64,000 bases of DNA from Otis tarda (GCA_026413225.1 CM048575.1:6352001-6416000); one strand, 5' to 3'. Positions 44,451 through 56,433 are shown, counted from the first letter of the stretch. Notes: generated by a model from the letters alone, not told the origin. Translations and numbers: made by a program.

Positions 44451-46189
44451 ACTGGCGAGCTGGGCTGTGCCGTGTCCCACGCTCGCTGCGCCCGTCCCAG
44501 CCCTGGCCCCAGGGGACACCGGGCGTGGGATGCAGCCTGGGAATGGGGCCCGGTGGCCCAGAGCATCCCTGCCGGCACAGGGACCAAGGGCTCTGCTTCC
44601 TCACCATTCCCGGGTCCTGCTTGCTGGGAGCCCTGGCCCCTGTGGCCTCGCTGCGGGAACGGCAACGGTGCAGGATGGTGTTCCGAAAGGAACCGGTTGG
44701 ATGGATGTTCTCTGAGGTTGGAGCCACGTGCCAGGGAAAAGCGGGGCGCGGAGAAATGCCGGCAGCAGCTGAGATGCTCACCTGGTGTGGTGAGCATCTG
44801 GTGGGAGCGGAGCTGGGGATGGAGGGGCCACCCTGCACAGGGGTGGGCAGGGAACGGCCAGAGATCGTCGCCGCTGCCGCGCTCGGCACTAACGCGGTGC
44901 CACCAAAGCAGCTTTGGAGTGATCCCCGGCTTAAGCCATTGCAGCGTGTGGCCTGGGACGTAAGTGGCTTTTGAAGCCCGGGCAGCGCGCCCCGTCCTGC
45001 CAGCGGAGCGGGCAGCGTGCGGGCGCGGAGGGAGAAATGGCACCGCCGTCTGGTGGGGAAACGGGGCTCGTCCGGCACTGCCGCCAGCCCCGGCACAGCC
45101 GGCAGCGCCTGGGGCGGCTGCCATGGCTCCATGTGCCTGGAGAAGGTCCTTGGACGGGGATACGCCCAGCTCCTGGGGGGCACCCAGAGCCCACCGCCCG
45201 CCTGGGCTCCGCTGGGCGCTGGAGGAACGTGCCCGGTGGGGATGTGGGCAGAGCCCCCAGGCTGAGCGTGGCACGGGGGGATGCCCTTGGTCATCCCGCG
45301 GGTGAACGTCGGGCTCGCTGGTGTCGCGTTGGCTCTGCGTCCCGCTGGGCTCCCCAGGCACCGGGGAGGGGCACTGGGGGAGCGCGCTGGCTGCCGCCAG
45401 CCCCGGGCAGCGCGGGCAGATGTTGAGTGCGTCCATGGGAGGGAAGCTGTCTGTGGGCATAACCGGTGATGGGTGCTCATCGGTGCGGTGCAGCACCCAT
45501 GAGCCCTGCACCAGCTGGCGTGGACTGGGGTCCCCAGGGCCATGCCTGGCTCCAGGGTCCCTGCATGGTGGTCTCCCGGCTTGGCCAGCTGCGCTCCTGC
45601 CGCTCCGGCCGTGGGGTCCCAGCTCCGGCAGTCGGCTGCCCCTGTGCCGTGTCCTGGCTCCCGTGGGCAGGATGGGCGTCGCAGCGGGGTCCAGGGGGCC
45701 GGAGGTGCCTGTGCCTTGGGGCAGCTCGCCCCTGCCCGCGCCTGCCTGGCGATGCTGGCATGGCCGCTCCCCTGTGCCTCCTCTTTCCTTCTCAGCCAAA
45801 TTCTTTGCCGGCTCTGGCTGCCGACCCCAGCTGCTGCCCACTGGTACGGGGCTTTGGAAGACGTGGCTCTTCCGCCAAGATCCAGGTTTGGGCTTTGCGG
45901 GCATGGAGCACCAGGCTCTCTTCTCTGCTGGCTTTGCCCCGGGATGCTCCGGCTCCCTCGCGTGCCCCGGCGTGGGAGCGTGGCTCTTGCCCCGGGGGAT
46001 CCGGCTCCAGGGAGCGGGGTGTCTGGGCTGCGCGTGCTGCGCAGGGCGGGGGGTCCCGCTCACCCCGCGGCAGCGGCGGCGGCCGGAGGCACCTGCGTCG
46101 TGGCGGAGAGTCCCGGTGCTGGCGGCCGTGCCGGGATCCCTGGCAGCTGGGGCGCGTCGTGGCCGTATTTCCTTGCTCTGCTCCAGGAG

Positions 46190-46430
46190 TAATTGCTCAG
46201 ATGGGGACTTGGGGCAACTCCCATCCCGCTGCCGGCATGGTAATGAGTCGAGAAGACTCAAAGACAAATGGCTCATTAAGAAGCAGTGCTGCATTGCAGG
46301 ATTTTTCATCCCACCAACCGCTGCATCAGCAGAGGCAGCACCTCTCGCGCTCGCTCTCCCCAGCCCTGGAGAAGGAGCTGTCAGGCAGCTGGGGCCGCTG
46401 CCAAAATTAATCATGTGCTTAATAACCTGC
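46190..46430. promoter_or_regulatory. Putative conserved non-coding element
   Basis: The island holds AGTAATTGCTCAG, CATGGTAATGAG, GGCTCATTAAG and, at about 46,405-46,425, AAAATTAATCATG with CTTAATAACC. It is non-repetitive and non-coding, between GC-rich flanks. Confidence 0.45.
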
Positions 46431-46714
46431 CCCTCGCGTCGAACGGCCTGTCCTCAGCCTCCCGGCGCGTGGAGCGGGGCGGCGGCGCTGGGCTGGAGCC
46501 CGGGGGCACCGCGGGTTTGGTGCTCGGGAAGCGCTCGCCGAGGGGGGACGTGTTGGGCAGGGCTGGGCCAGGGGAGATGCCCCCTGGCGTCGGGGTGCCG
46601 GGACCCCCAGCCCCGCTCCGTCGGGGTGCCGGCCGGCCGTGCCGGGTTCTCCCAGCAGCCTGGGTAAACGGTCCTCGCTCCGCTCGCGTTTGCAATTCTT
46701 CAGCTGGTGTTTGT

Positions 46715-47290
46715 CCTTCATGACTTTTTAAAAATCTCGCCTCATCCCTTATTTACAGCGGCGGCCGGGCGGCTCCTGCCCCTCGCGGCCCTCTCCAGGC
46801 AGCGCCCGCCTGCGGCCCGCTGGCTTTTCTTTCGTTGCTGGTTGCGTTGAGCGCGTTTGCTGCCATCTTTGCATCCCCTTCCCCTTCCCCTGGCCAGCCC
46901 TTACCTGCCGGCGTGGCCGGCCTCCCTAACGATGCTTTCTCCCCTGCCTGACACGACTAATGAACCGTCGGTGAGCTGCTTTCAGCTAATTCAACTTTTA
47001 AGAAAATAATGACTCAGTGCAGAATTACGTACTAAATTAGGCGATCGCTTACTAAGCCGTCCCTTTTTTTTTTCCCCGAGCTGAGTAAATTTTACTAATA
47101 CAGCCTAATAAAATAACAGAGCAATTAGTAATAAAATAAAATGTTTGCTTTCTACAATCCCTCTCGCTTACGACAGGTTGGGAAAAAGTAAATAGATTAA
47201 AAGCGCGGTGGAAGCGACCTGGCAGTATTCCATATTTATTTTCTTCCGACGACCGTAGAACAAATTTGTTCAGCTCCTAAGTGGGAAGAC
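46715..47290. promoter_or_regulatory. Largest putative conserved non-coding element in the DLGAP3 intron
   Basis: The core, about 46,960-47,290, is AT-rich with dense factor-like words. They include GACTAATGAAC, CAGCTAATTC, AATGACTCAGTGC (AP-1/MAF-like TGACTCAG), GAATTACGTACTAAATTAGG, several TAATA/TAATAAAAT repeats, GCAATTAGTAAT and CCATATTTATTTTC. It is unlike any other stretch in the 32-50 kb region and has no coding potential. Confidence 0.5.
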
Positions 47291-47838
47291 CACTTGATTT
47301 TTTATTTTTGCCAGGCTTCAGCTTGTGCGCGGCGCTAGGCGCTCACGCGGCGTGTTTGTTCTCTCCCGCTTTCATCCCCAGCCATAAAGATCCCCAGCAG
47401 GACCCGCGCTGGCAAAACCTCGCGTTCATTTGCAAAGCGGAACGGGCCGAGCTCGCGCCTCTGCCGGGCCGGTGGCTGGAAAAAAAAAAATCCCTTTGCT
47501 CGCGCCAGAAAGCCGGGGTGGCTTTGTGGAGCGTATGGCCGGATCCGGAGCAAATCAAAGTCAACGGCAAGGCGGCCGCCGGGCCGGCTCCGGCGCCCGC
47601 TGGCAGGGAATTGCATAAGAGGATGGGGCTGGGGATGGTTTTGGGGCTAAGCTGGGCGAAACACGTGTCCGCGGCCGCGCGGAGCCGTCCCTGGCGCTGG
47701 CAACGCTGCCGATGGGGCGGAGGAGGGAAAGCTGGGCTGCTGAACAAAAACCCAGGGAGTGGGGTCAGGCTGGTTTTGGGGGAGGACACCCTTGCTCTTC
47801 CTCCTTGGGCTTCATCCCCCTCGTGTTGCTCCCCGCAG

Positions 47839-47922
47839 AGCCTGCTGCCCCCGGGACACCCAGCGTGGAGGAGCCGCCGCCGGCCGGGGCCATGAGGACA
47901 GCGTCCCCCTGAGCGCCGGGCG
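47839..47922 (+). other. DLGAP3: Probable non-coding 5' UTR exon of DLGAP3
   Basis: A strong pyrimidine tract and acceptor (TTGCTCCCCGCAG, ending 47,838) and a near-perfect donor (GCG|GTAAGTG at 47,922/47,923) bound 84 bases. It lies on the DLGAP3 strand about 2.3 kb before the first coding exon. It contains a tiny upstream ORF (ATG-AGG-ACA-GCG-TCC-CCC-TGA), which would modestly reduce translation if included. Boundaries come from splice signals only. Confidence 0.5.
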
Positions 47923-48279
47923 GTAAGTGCCGCGGCGGGGGCTGCGTGGGAAGGGTGGGGAGCCGGGACCCCCCAAGCGTGGGGCTGCCCGCCCCGGCTC
48001 TCGGGGTTTGACCTGGAAATCTTGGCAAGCCCAGCTTTGCCCTGCGCCGGGGCGGTTTGCCGGGAAGTGGAGCTGCCTCTGCCAAGTGCCCCTGTGGGAA
48101 ATTAAGTGGGGGCAGGCTGGATTTCGGGGTGACCCACAGTGCCGGGGGCTGAGGGCCCCTCTCCTCGCTGCGCTGACCCTCGCGGCGGGGCGAGGTGCGG
48201 CGGGAGCAGGCGTCAGAGGGAAGGTGGCAGTGGGGGAATCGCCGGTGGGAGTTTCTCCAGGCTTTGGATGCAATAAAGG

Positions 48280-48430
48280 CAAGAAGTGAGTTATTTGTAA
48301 TGGTAATTACGCTCTTCTAGTTTATCCTAGCACATAATTGTGTGGGCGGTAGGTTCCCACTGGTGGCAATTACCCTGGTGTTAAATGGCACAAAATTCAG
48401 CCGGGCTGGGTTTTTCCCCCCATTTTTCAG
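48280..48430. promoter_or_regulatory. Putative conserved non-coding element
   Basis: The AT-enriched island has GAGTTATTTGTAATGGTAAT, GCACATAATTGTG and GGCAATTACC, all with homeodomain-like TAAT cores. It lies about 2 kb before the first coding exon of DLGAP3. Confidence 0.45.
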
Positions 48431-49519
48431 TCTGCAGTTCGGTGGCGCACAAACCCTCCTTCCCGAGGGTTCGGCGGGACGCGGCTCCGGCTCTCGGCCG
48501 CGGCCCTCTGCCCATGAGCCGCACGGCCTCCTGCCCGCGCTGCCCGTCCTGGATCGGGCTGAGGAGGGGGTCCTGCCCTCCGCGTCCCCACTGGGACATG
48601 GGGACGGGGACCCTGGCCAGGGCGCAGGCACTTGTGTGGCTTTGGTGAGCGGGTGCTGGCTGGGATGTAGCATCTGTCACCGTGGCATGTCCCCATCCTC
48701 TGCCATGGCATGTCCCTATCTGTCACCATGGCGTGTCCCCATCCTCTGCCCCGTCCCGCTGCCCCGCGGCTGCAGGAGAGCTGCGGCATTGCCTCGCCGA
48801 CATGGTGACCGGTCCCAGCTCTGTTTAATTCCCGCGCCTGCCGAGCACAAAAGCTCGCTGGGCTCGTGGTGACGGGCTGCTCGGCTGTTTTGACTCCTTC
48901 CCGCCGCAGCGGCAATATTTGGATCGGCTGAGAGCTTCCCTCCCTGAGCAGGTGATGATAGCTCAGCCCGCGCAGGCACAGCAGGGCCGGAGCCCGTCTG
49001 TCCGTCCGTCCATCCTGCTGCCCATCACCGGCCGGATCCCGGGGCAGGGGAGGCAGCCCCCTCCCACACCGCTGTGCCTGCTCCTCCTAGCAGCTTCTTT
49101 TTGGAACAGGCTGCAGCATCAGTCGGTGAAGACGCAGCAATTAGGGAGCCTCGTTAGAGCAGGAGCGTGATTCCGAGGGCGGGGGCAGAGGCGCGGGATC
49201 GAGCCATCCAGCCTTGAAGCCGGGAAGGAAGGCGGCGGCGGAGGCTGATTAGGGCAGACACGTTCCCCGGGCGCTGCCGCGGCCCCGTCTGCCGCTCGCT
49301 GCCGACGCCAGCGTGGCCGCCCGCCCCCGCGCCCCTCGGGGACCTCCGGCTCCTCTTCCCTCCCAGGGCTCCTCCAGCACGTGGCCCCTCCGTCCCCCGT
49401 GCGTCCTCAGCCTCCCGGCATCCCTCATTTCCGATCCCCACGTGTCCGATGGACCCCGTGTGCCACGGGGACCGTCCCACGGTCACCCCGCAGCCGGTCA
49501 GGGAGATGGGCTGCCCACA

Positions 49520-49875
49520 GCACCCTGCCCAAATATGATAACAGGAGCGTTAACGATGCCTGCTAATTAGCCAAGCTACGCTGGAGAATGAGCAATTGCC
49601 TTGTTTGCAGTCATACCAACGGTGGGGCCGTTGAGGGATCCTGCGGGGCCGGGGGGCGGCAGGTCGCGGGGCTCCATCCGCGGTCGGGCGCAGCGGCCGG
49701 GGCTGCGTGAGGAGGAGGGGCTGGATGAAGACATCAGAGCGCATCCCCGCTCCGCGCCCCACCGCAGCTCATTAGCGGCTCTGTGAATCGCAACGGCTGA
49801 AAAGCTCAGCCAGAACCGTTTTCCTAATGGAGAAACACTTCATAATATTTGGTGTCGGAGAAGAAAACAAGTTTC
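49520..49875. promoter_or_regulatory. Putative conserved non-coding elements close to DLGAP3 coding exon 1
   Basis: Two islands (49,525-49,620 and 49,780-49,870) contain AAATATGATAAC (GATA-like), GCTAATTAGCC, GAGCAATTGCC, CCTAATGG and CATAATATTTGG. Both are non-repetitive and lack coding features. Confidence 0.45.
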
Positions 49876-50274
49876 TGATGATGGCAGCGCGTCCTCCCTC
49901 GCCGTCTGTGGGCCCAGCGCTGCCTGCATCGCTGCCGGTGGTGCCTTCTCCTTCCCGTTCCACCCCTGTGCTGCCCTCTCCGAGCAGCCGAGCCGGGGTG
50001 ACCCCGGGTGCCCGGCCCCGGTGCCGTGCCCCCCTCATCCCGCGGGGAGCCAGGTTTCTGGCACCCCAGCCCGGTGTGAGTGGCTCAGCTGGGGCCGAAT
50101 CCTGCCCTGGGAGCTTCCCAGCGCCCTGGGTCAGTTCCTGCGGGACAGCCCCGACGTTTCGCTGGCGGTGGGGCGCGGAGGGGAGCGTGACGCCGTGCCT
50201 GTCCCTGTCCCCGCAGGTGAGCCCGCAGGGATGTCCCTGCAAGATGCCGAGGCTACGGGGCGGGCGCTGACGCC

Positions 50275-53200
50275 ATGAAGGGCTACCATGGGGAGCGTAG
50301 CCAGGCACAGCCCTCCTCCGGCCACCGCTGCCGCTGCGTCCCAGAGGACTGCGAGCGTCCCGCCGACTACGTCCAGCACGGCCCCGAGTGCCAGCCGCCG
50401 TACCTCCTCAGCCCCAGCGAGCCTTGTTCCCTGGAGCATCCCTACTGCCCGGCGCGGAGCCCCGGCGCGGCCGGCGAGTGCCCAGGGCGGGCCCCTGAGC
50501 GAGCCGCCCTCCGCCAGCGCCAGCAGCACCTTCCCGAGGATGCACCACGCGCAGCAGCCCTACGACTCCTGCGACGAATGCATGGCGACCGCCCACCCCG
50601 CCAGCAAGATCAACCGCCTGCCCCCCACGCTGCTGGACCAGTTCGAGAAGCAGCTGCCGCTGCACCACGACGGCTTCCACACGCTGCAGTACCCGCGGGC
50701 CGGCGGCGCCGAGCCCCGCAGCGAGAGCCCCAGCCGCATCCGCCACCTCGTCCACTCCGTCCAGAAGCTCTTCGCCAAGTCCCACTCCCTGGAGGCGCCG
50801 GCCAAGCGGGACTATAACGGCACCAAGATGGACGGCCGCGGGGACGGCTACCACCACCACCACCACCACCACCATCACCACCACCAGTCCCGCCACGGCA
50901 AGCGCAGCAAGAGCAAGGACCGCAAGGTGGACTCCCGGCACCGGTCCAAGATGATGGGCTGGTGGAGCTCCGACGACAACCTGGACAGCGACAGCAGCTA
51001 CATGGTGTCCGGCCGGCACGCCGCCGACCAGGGCACCCAGTACTGCGTGGACGCTCCCGAAAGTGCCTTCAGAGACTTGACCTTGAAGAGTCTAAAGGGC
51101 GGCAGGGAAGGAAAATGCCTGGCCTGCGCCGGCATGTCCATGTCTCTGGACGGCCAGACGCTCAAGAGGAGCGCCTGGCACACCATGACCGTCAGCCAGG
51201 CCCGCGAAGCCTACCCCAGCGCCGGCGGCACCGAGAAGACCTTGATGCTTCAGGAGGCAAAGGCCAAAGACCGAGCGTTCCAGTACCTGCAGGTGAGGGA
51301 CCGGCCAGAGCAGGGGGCTGCCGCCCAGCGGACCGCGGCCGGCGGTGCCGCGGGGTGAGCCGGGGCTGGGACCCTCCGTCCCGGCAGCCCGGGGCGGTGC
51401 AGGGATGCTCCACGTCCTCAGCGCCTGCGCCCCGTCCCCCGGGGACCCGCGCCGGTCCCCGTTATCCCCCATCTAAGGGGGGCACTGCTAAGCCCCATCT
51501 GCCACCTCCGGCCCCATGCCCGCTGGATTCGGGGTCAGACCGGCTCTGTTGGCTCGGGGCTGCCGGTGGCCCCGCGCCCGCTCCCTCCTCGCGGCTTTTA
51601 TCCCGCTTGCGCCTGGCTGGGTGCCACCGCCTCGTCACCAGGCTCCCTTCTAGGTCACCCCCCTTCCAATTAAAAACTAATTAACTCTTCTCTCCCTTTC
51701 CCGGGGGAAGGAGACAGGGAGTGGCAATGCCGCGCTGGCTGAGGGCGGGGGGCGGCCGGGGCCCCTCTCCACTGGCAGCGGGGGCATTGGGGCAGGGTGA
51801 CGGCCCCGCCACCCTCCCCATGGGGCTCGGGGGACGCCGTCCCACCGCCACTGCCCGGTAAGGACCCCGTGGTGCCGGCGTCAGCGCCGCGTGGTAGGAC
51901 CGGCAGCCGCTACGTCAGCCGGGCGGCCACACTGGCATGGGTGGGATTTGGCCCAGCCGCGCCTGCCGGGGGGGCTGCGAGGTGGGAGTTTTGGGAATGG
52001 CCCCGCATGGGGCATGGGGAGCCGTGGCTGTTAGGAGAGGTCAGCTCTCCTGGATTTAGGGGCTTTCCCGGGGGGGGTCAGAGCCCCCAGGGTCTGTCCC
52101 GCAGCCCCAGGGGTGCCGTGGGGAGGGCAAGGGGGCCATGGCGGCACACGGCGGCACACGCACGCCGGGTTTGGGCTCGGGCTGGCACGTGCCGCGTGGC
52201 GGGCGCGGGGCTCGGCTCTGCGTCCCCACCGTGGGAACCTGGCCACCGCGTCCTCCCGCGCTTGCCTCCCGCCGCAGGTGCCGCAGGACGAGTGGAGCGG
52301 GTACCCGGCGGTGGGCAAGGACGGGGAGATCCCTTGCCGGAGGATGCGCAGCGGCAGCTACATCAAGGCCATGGGCGATGAGGACAGCGCCGACTCGGAC
52401 GCCAGCGCCAAAATATTGCCCAGGGCGGCCACGCGGCGAGACAGCTACCGCCGCTCCTCCAGCGCCGACCAGGCCAGGACCAAGTAAGGGCTGTCGCCTC
52501 CCGGCCCCGTCTCAGGGCGGCCGTGGGCTGGGGCTCCCCGGGAGCCGTCCCGGCCCTTGGAGGGCACTGGGGGAACGCGGTGGCACTCAGCTTCGGGGTG
52601 GGACCTGCTGCTGCGGCCGTGAGCCAAGGCTGGGAAGGAAAGACGCGTTTAAAAGGAGACGACTGGGATGTCACCCGGTCCTGGCGGGTGACAGCCTGGC
52701 TCCTCATCCCCAGCCCCACTCCGCGCCCCTCCGGCAGCCCTGCGCCGCTGCGGGACGGCTTTGTACCCCCCCGGCAGCCCTGCGCCGCTGCGGGACGGCT
52801 CTGTACCCCCAGGACGGAGTTTCGGGCGGATATGAGCAGGGCAGGCAGTGGGGGCCGGCGGGAGCATCCCGGCGGCTGCGTTTCCGAATGCTCTGCTGGA
52901 CTGTGTTGCTTTTGGTGCGATCCCTTCTGTTCCCACTGTCTCTCATTAGGTTTGCAAGTAGGCACTATTCTGATTCATATATCTGTAACTGTCCCAGCTG
53001 CTGCACGCCACCGCGAATGCTCCCGCGGGGACAGGGCTACGGGCGCTCCTTCACCACCGGCCAGGTAGGGTCCCGTGTCACGGGCGCCGCGGGGCAGGTT
53101 GGGGCAGGGGGAGCGGCTGATGCTCCTCTGAGCATCTCCTGCCCCTCTCGGCCCCGGCTGGCCGCCCTCAGCCTCACCGGCCGCTCTCCCCAGATCAACG

Positions 53201-56200
53201 ACGAGCTCAACCACCAGTTCGAGGCCGTCTGCGAGTCGGTGTTCGGCGAGGTGGAGTCGCAGGCCGTGGAGGCGCTGGACCTGCCCGGCTGCTTCCGCAT
53301 GCGGAGCCACAGCTACCTGCGGGCCATCCAGGCGGGCTGCTCCCAGGACGACGACTGCCTCTCGCTCTTCTCCATGTCGGCTCCCGCCGGGCCGCCCATC
53401 ACCAGCAGCATCCTGAAGCCCAGCACCTGTGAGTCCCCGGGGGGGGGGTGGTAGGGGCTCAGTCGCGCAAGGGACCCCCGCATCTCCCCGCCTGCTTGCC
53501 CAGGCGCCCGCCAAGGGCTGCTGCTGCCCCTGCTCCTGCCCCCGGCCCCGTGCAGCCCCCGGCACAGGGCGTAAGCATCCCACTCAGGGCACGAGCATCC
53601 CACTCGCAGCTCAGCCCCAGCGCGAGGTGTGAGCATCCAGCTCGTGGCTCTGTGCCCCCAGCACCCGTCTGCCCTTCTCTTCTTCCCTCCACTTCTTTCC
53701 CCCTACTTCGTTTCCCCGTCTCTGCCCCTTGCTGGGAGCTGCAGCAGCATGGCCCGCGTGGGTCTAGGGGGGTTTCCAATCCCTTTCTGGGGATGAACTT
53801 GCCAAACAGCCCCTCTTAGCTCCAGCCTGGATCTCAGGCAGCCAAGGTGCAAACCCCCATTCCCCCGGGGCCCCCCGTTCGCGGTGGGAAATGAGCAAGT
53901 GTCTGTGTTTTCACGCGCCTTTTCATCCTGCGCCTCTCCCACAACAGCCTTCAGTTACAGAAAAGCTCCACCTCCCATCCCTCCAGGAACCAAAGCCAAA
54001 CCCCTCATCTCCGTCACGGCGCAGAGCAGCACCGAGTCCACCCATGAGAGCTACCTGCCCGGCGAGGTCGCCCGCAGCCCCGCCTGGTCCAAAGACGCCG
54101 CGGCCCGTTGCAACTCGGCCGAGAGCCTGGAGAGCTCCAAGGTGTCGGCCGTGGCCCTCGACCTGCCTCCGGTCCAGCCCCGCGCCGCTCCCAAGCCCTC
54201 CACGCTCATCATCAAGGCCATCCCCGGCCGGGAGGAGCTGAGGAGCTTGGCTCGGCAGCGCAAGTGGCGACCCTCCATCGGCGTCCAGGTGGGCTTCGCT
54301 CCTCCCTGCGGGCTCCCAGCTGGCCCGAGTGGCACGGGCGATGCTGAGCCACCGCGCCGCATCTCACGGGCCGCCCTCCAGTGCTCTTTCTCTCTGCCCC
54401 TCGGCAGGTCGAAGCCATCTCCGACTCGGATACGGAGAGCCGGAGCCAGAGGGAGTTCCACTCCATCGGGGTGCAGGTGGAGGAGGACAAAAGGTAACCA
54501 CGCGGATGGGCTGGGCTGAGACCTGCCACGCTCGCTGCGCGGGGGGATTGCGTTCCCTTGGGGCTCCCTGAGCTGCCCCGCAGCATCTTTGCCCTGTCAC
54601 CTCCGGCTGAGGCTCCCGGAGCTCAGCACCACCCCTGCTGGGGCAGGATCTGCTCCCACCCTGTGCTCGTGTCTCCTTCACTGGGGCTCAGCCGCGGGGT
54701 TTGAACCCGGCCCGGGAGCCGATGAAGCCTTTGGGCTTTTCTGCAGCTAAACTCGACATTTTGGCCGGGGTGGGAGCGCCGTGTGCCGGCACCTGCGCGG
54801 GCCGCAGGAGGGCATCTCTGGCAACGTGCCCACACAACCCTGGTGCACGCTCCTCTCCATCCTTGGTCCAGCGCCGGTAACCATGGAAATGGGCAAAGAG
54901 CAGAGGGAATGAGGGACTGGCAGGCTGCAGCAGCTCAGGGCCGTCCCTGTGACCCTGAATGCTCCGGGATCCAGACCGGCATCCCCAGCCCCATCCCGCC
55001 TGCGGGCACCCCTCACCCTGCCCCTGCCCGGCGAGGGGACGGCGCAGCGGGGCTGCGCTCGCTGGCGGCGAGGGACCCCACGCGCTCTCCCTCTCCGCAG
55101 GCGAGCGCGCTTCAAGCGCTCCAACAGCGTGACGGCGGGCGTGCAGGCCGACCTGGAGCTGGAGGGCTTCGCCGGCCTGGCCGTGGCCACCGAGGACAAA
55201 GCCCTGCAGTTTGGGCGTCCCTTCCAGCGGCACTCCTCGGAGCCCGAGTCCGGCCGGCAGTACGCCGTGTACAAGACGGTGCACACGCAGGGGCAGTGGG
55301 CGTACCGGGAGGACTACCAGCTGCAGTACGACACGGTGGAGGTGCCCCGGCGGGATGCCTGGATGGAGCGGGGGTCCCGCAGCCTCCCCGACTCCGGCCG
55401 TGCCTCTCCCTGCCACCGCGATGGGGAATGGTTCATCAAACTGCTGCAGGCGGAGGTGGAGAAGATGGAGGGCTGGTGCCAGCAGATGGAGAGGGAGGCT
55501 GAGGACTACGACCTGCCGGAGGAGAGTGAGTTGGGGTGATTTGCGGGGTCGGGAGGGGCTGGGGCTCCCGCGGGGCTGGGGGACACAGCCGTGGTCCTGC
55601 GGTGCTCCCACCTTGGAGCATCCCCCCTGCCAAGGCTGAAGAGGTTGGGTTGGGGCGAGAAACAGCGGGGAAACCCTCTGGGACTCAGACCTGACCGTCT
55701 GCTCTCCCCTCGCCAGTCCTGGAGAAGATCCGGAGCGCGGTGGGCAGTGCCCAGCTCCTCATGTCCCAGAAGGTGCAGCAGTTTTACCGCCTCTGCCAGC
55801 AGAACATGGTGAGTGCCGGGGGTCAGCCGCGGCAGGCGGGGGGGTCTCGTACCCGTGCCCAGTGGAAAAGGGACTTGGTAACACCATTGGGGAGAGCCGG
55901 ACAGAGCCCCCCCGGCAGCATCGGGGTGGGATGGCCAGCAGATCCACTGTCCATGTGGCCGACACTCTGTCCCCGCAGGATCCCAACGCGTTCCCCGTGC
56001 CCACCTTCCAAGACCTGGCCGGCTTTTGGGACCTCCTGCAGCTCTCCATCGAGGACGTCAGCATGAAGTTCGCGGAGCTCCAGCAGCTCAAGGCCAACGG
56101 GTGGAAGATTGTGGAGCCCAAGGTAAGGGCAGGGCTGTGCCAAGCCCACCCAGACACCCGTTCCCCAGAGGTCCCGGCCCCGTGCCCGCCCTGAAGCCCC

Positions 56201-56433
56201 CATTATCTGTGCAGGAGGAGAAGAAGGTGCCTCCCCCGATACCAAAGAAGCCGCCTCGCTCCAAGGTGCACCCGGTGAAGGAGCGTTCCCTGGACTCGGT
56301 GGACCGGCAGCGGCAGGAGGCCCGCAAGCGGCTCCTGGCAGCTAAGCGAGCTGCCTCCTTCCGCCAGAGCTCGGCCACCGAGAGCGCGGACAGCATCGAG
56401 ATCTACATCCCCGAGGCGCAGACCCGGCTGTGA
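50275..56433 (+). CDS. DLGAP3: DLGAP3 (SAPAP3/GKAP3): postsynaptic density scaffold protein
   Basis: Ten coding exons: 50275-51292, 52278-52483, 52950-53064, 53194-53428, 53948-54288, 54408-54493, 55101-55525, 55717-55808, 55979-56122 and 56215-56433. All junctions are GT-AG and in phase except for one frame break inside exon 1. Allowing for it the product is about 959 residues (human 979). Visible parts are the MKGYHG start, PPTLLDQFEKQL, the RIRHLVHSVQKLFAKSHSLE block, an 11-His tract, GWWSSDDNLDSDS, and SYIKAMGD and RMRSHSYLRAI repeats (PSD-95 guanylate-kinase-binding type). These are followed by APPPIPPG, SNSVTAGVQADL, the C-terminal GH1 region from about exon 7 on, and the terminal EAQTRL, the SHANK PDZ ligand. 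It links PSD-95 to SHANK at excitatory synapses, prominently in striatum. The ATG is preceded by acceptor TCCCCGCAG ending 50,216. Exon 3 (Phe-Ala-Ser... through a Cys-rich NCPSCC) differs somewhat from human. Confidence 0.97.
50470..50495 (+). other. DLGAP3: Frame break within DLGAP3 exon 1
   Basis: Conserved N-terminal sequence (MKGYHG..., PYLLSP) is in one reading frame to about 50,480. From about 50,490 the conserved sequence (GPLSEPPS, STFPRM, LLDQFEKQL) continues in the +1 frame. Exon 1 is 1,018 bases, one more than a multiple of three. That fits one surplus base or two missing bases. The rest of the gene is intact, so an assembly error in this GC-rich stretch is likelier than a real mutation. 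Confidence 0.85.
50852..50884 (+). repeat. DLGAP3: CAC-repeat encoding an 11-residue polyhistidine tract in DLGAP3
   Basis: Seven CAC codons, one CAT and three CAC encode eleven histidines. Human DLGAP3 has a similar His tract at the same place, before QSRHGKRSKSKDRK, so the tract is old. Its nearly pure codon makeup suggests length is still evolving by slippage. Confidence 0.9.
52729..52808. repeat. 40-bp tandem duplication in DLGAP3 intron 2
   Basis: Two nearly identical 40-bp copies, sharing TGCGCCGCTGCGGGACGGCT at 52,741 and 52,781, lie side by side in the intron. They differ by one base (TTTGT versus CTGT context), so the duplication is recent. Confidence 0.85.

Noticed and set aside
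44414-46414. 666-codon minus-strand ORF
   Set aside because: Compositional ORF in GC-rich intron. No recognisable domain, no promoter, no splice logic, and Pro/Arg/Gly/Ser-rich without conserved motifs.
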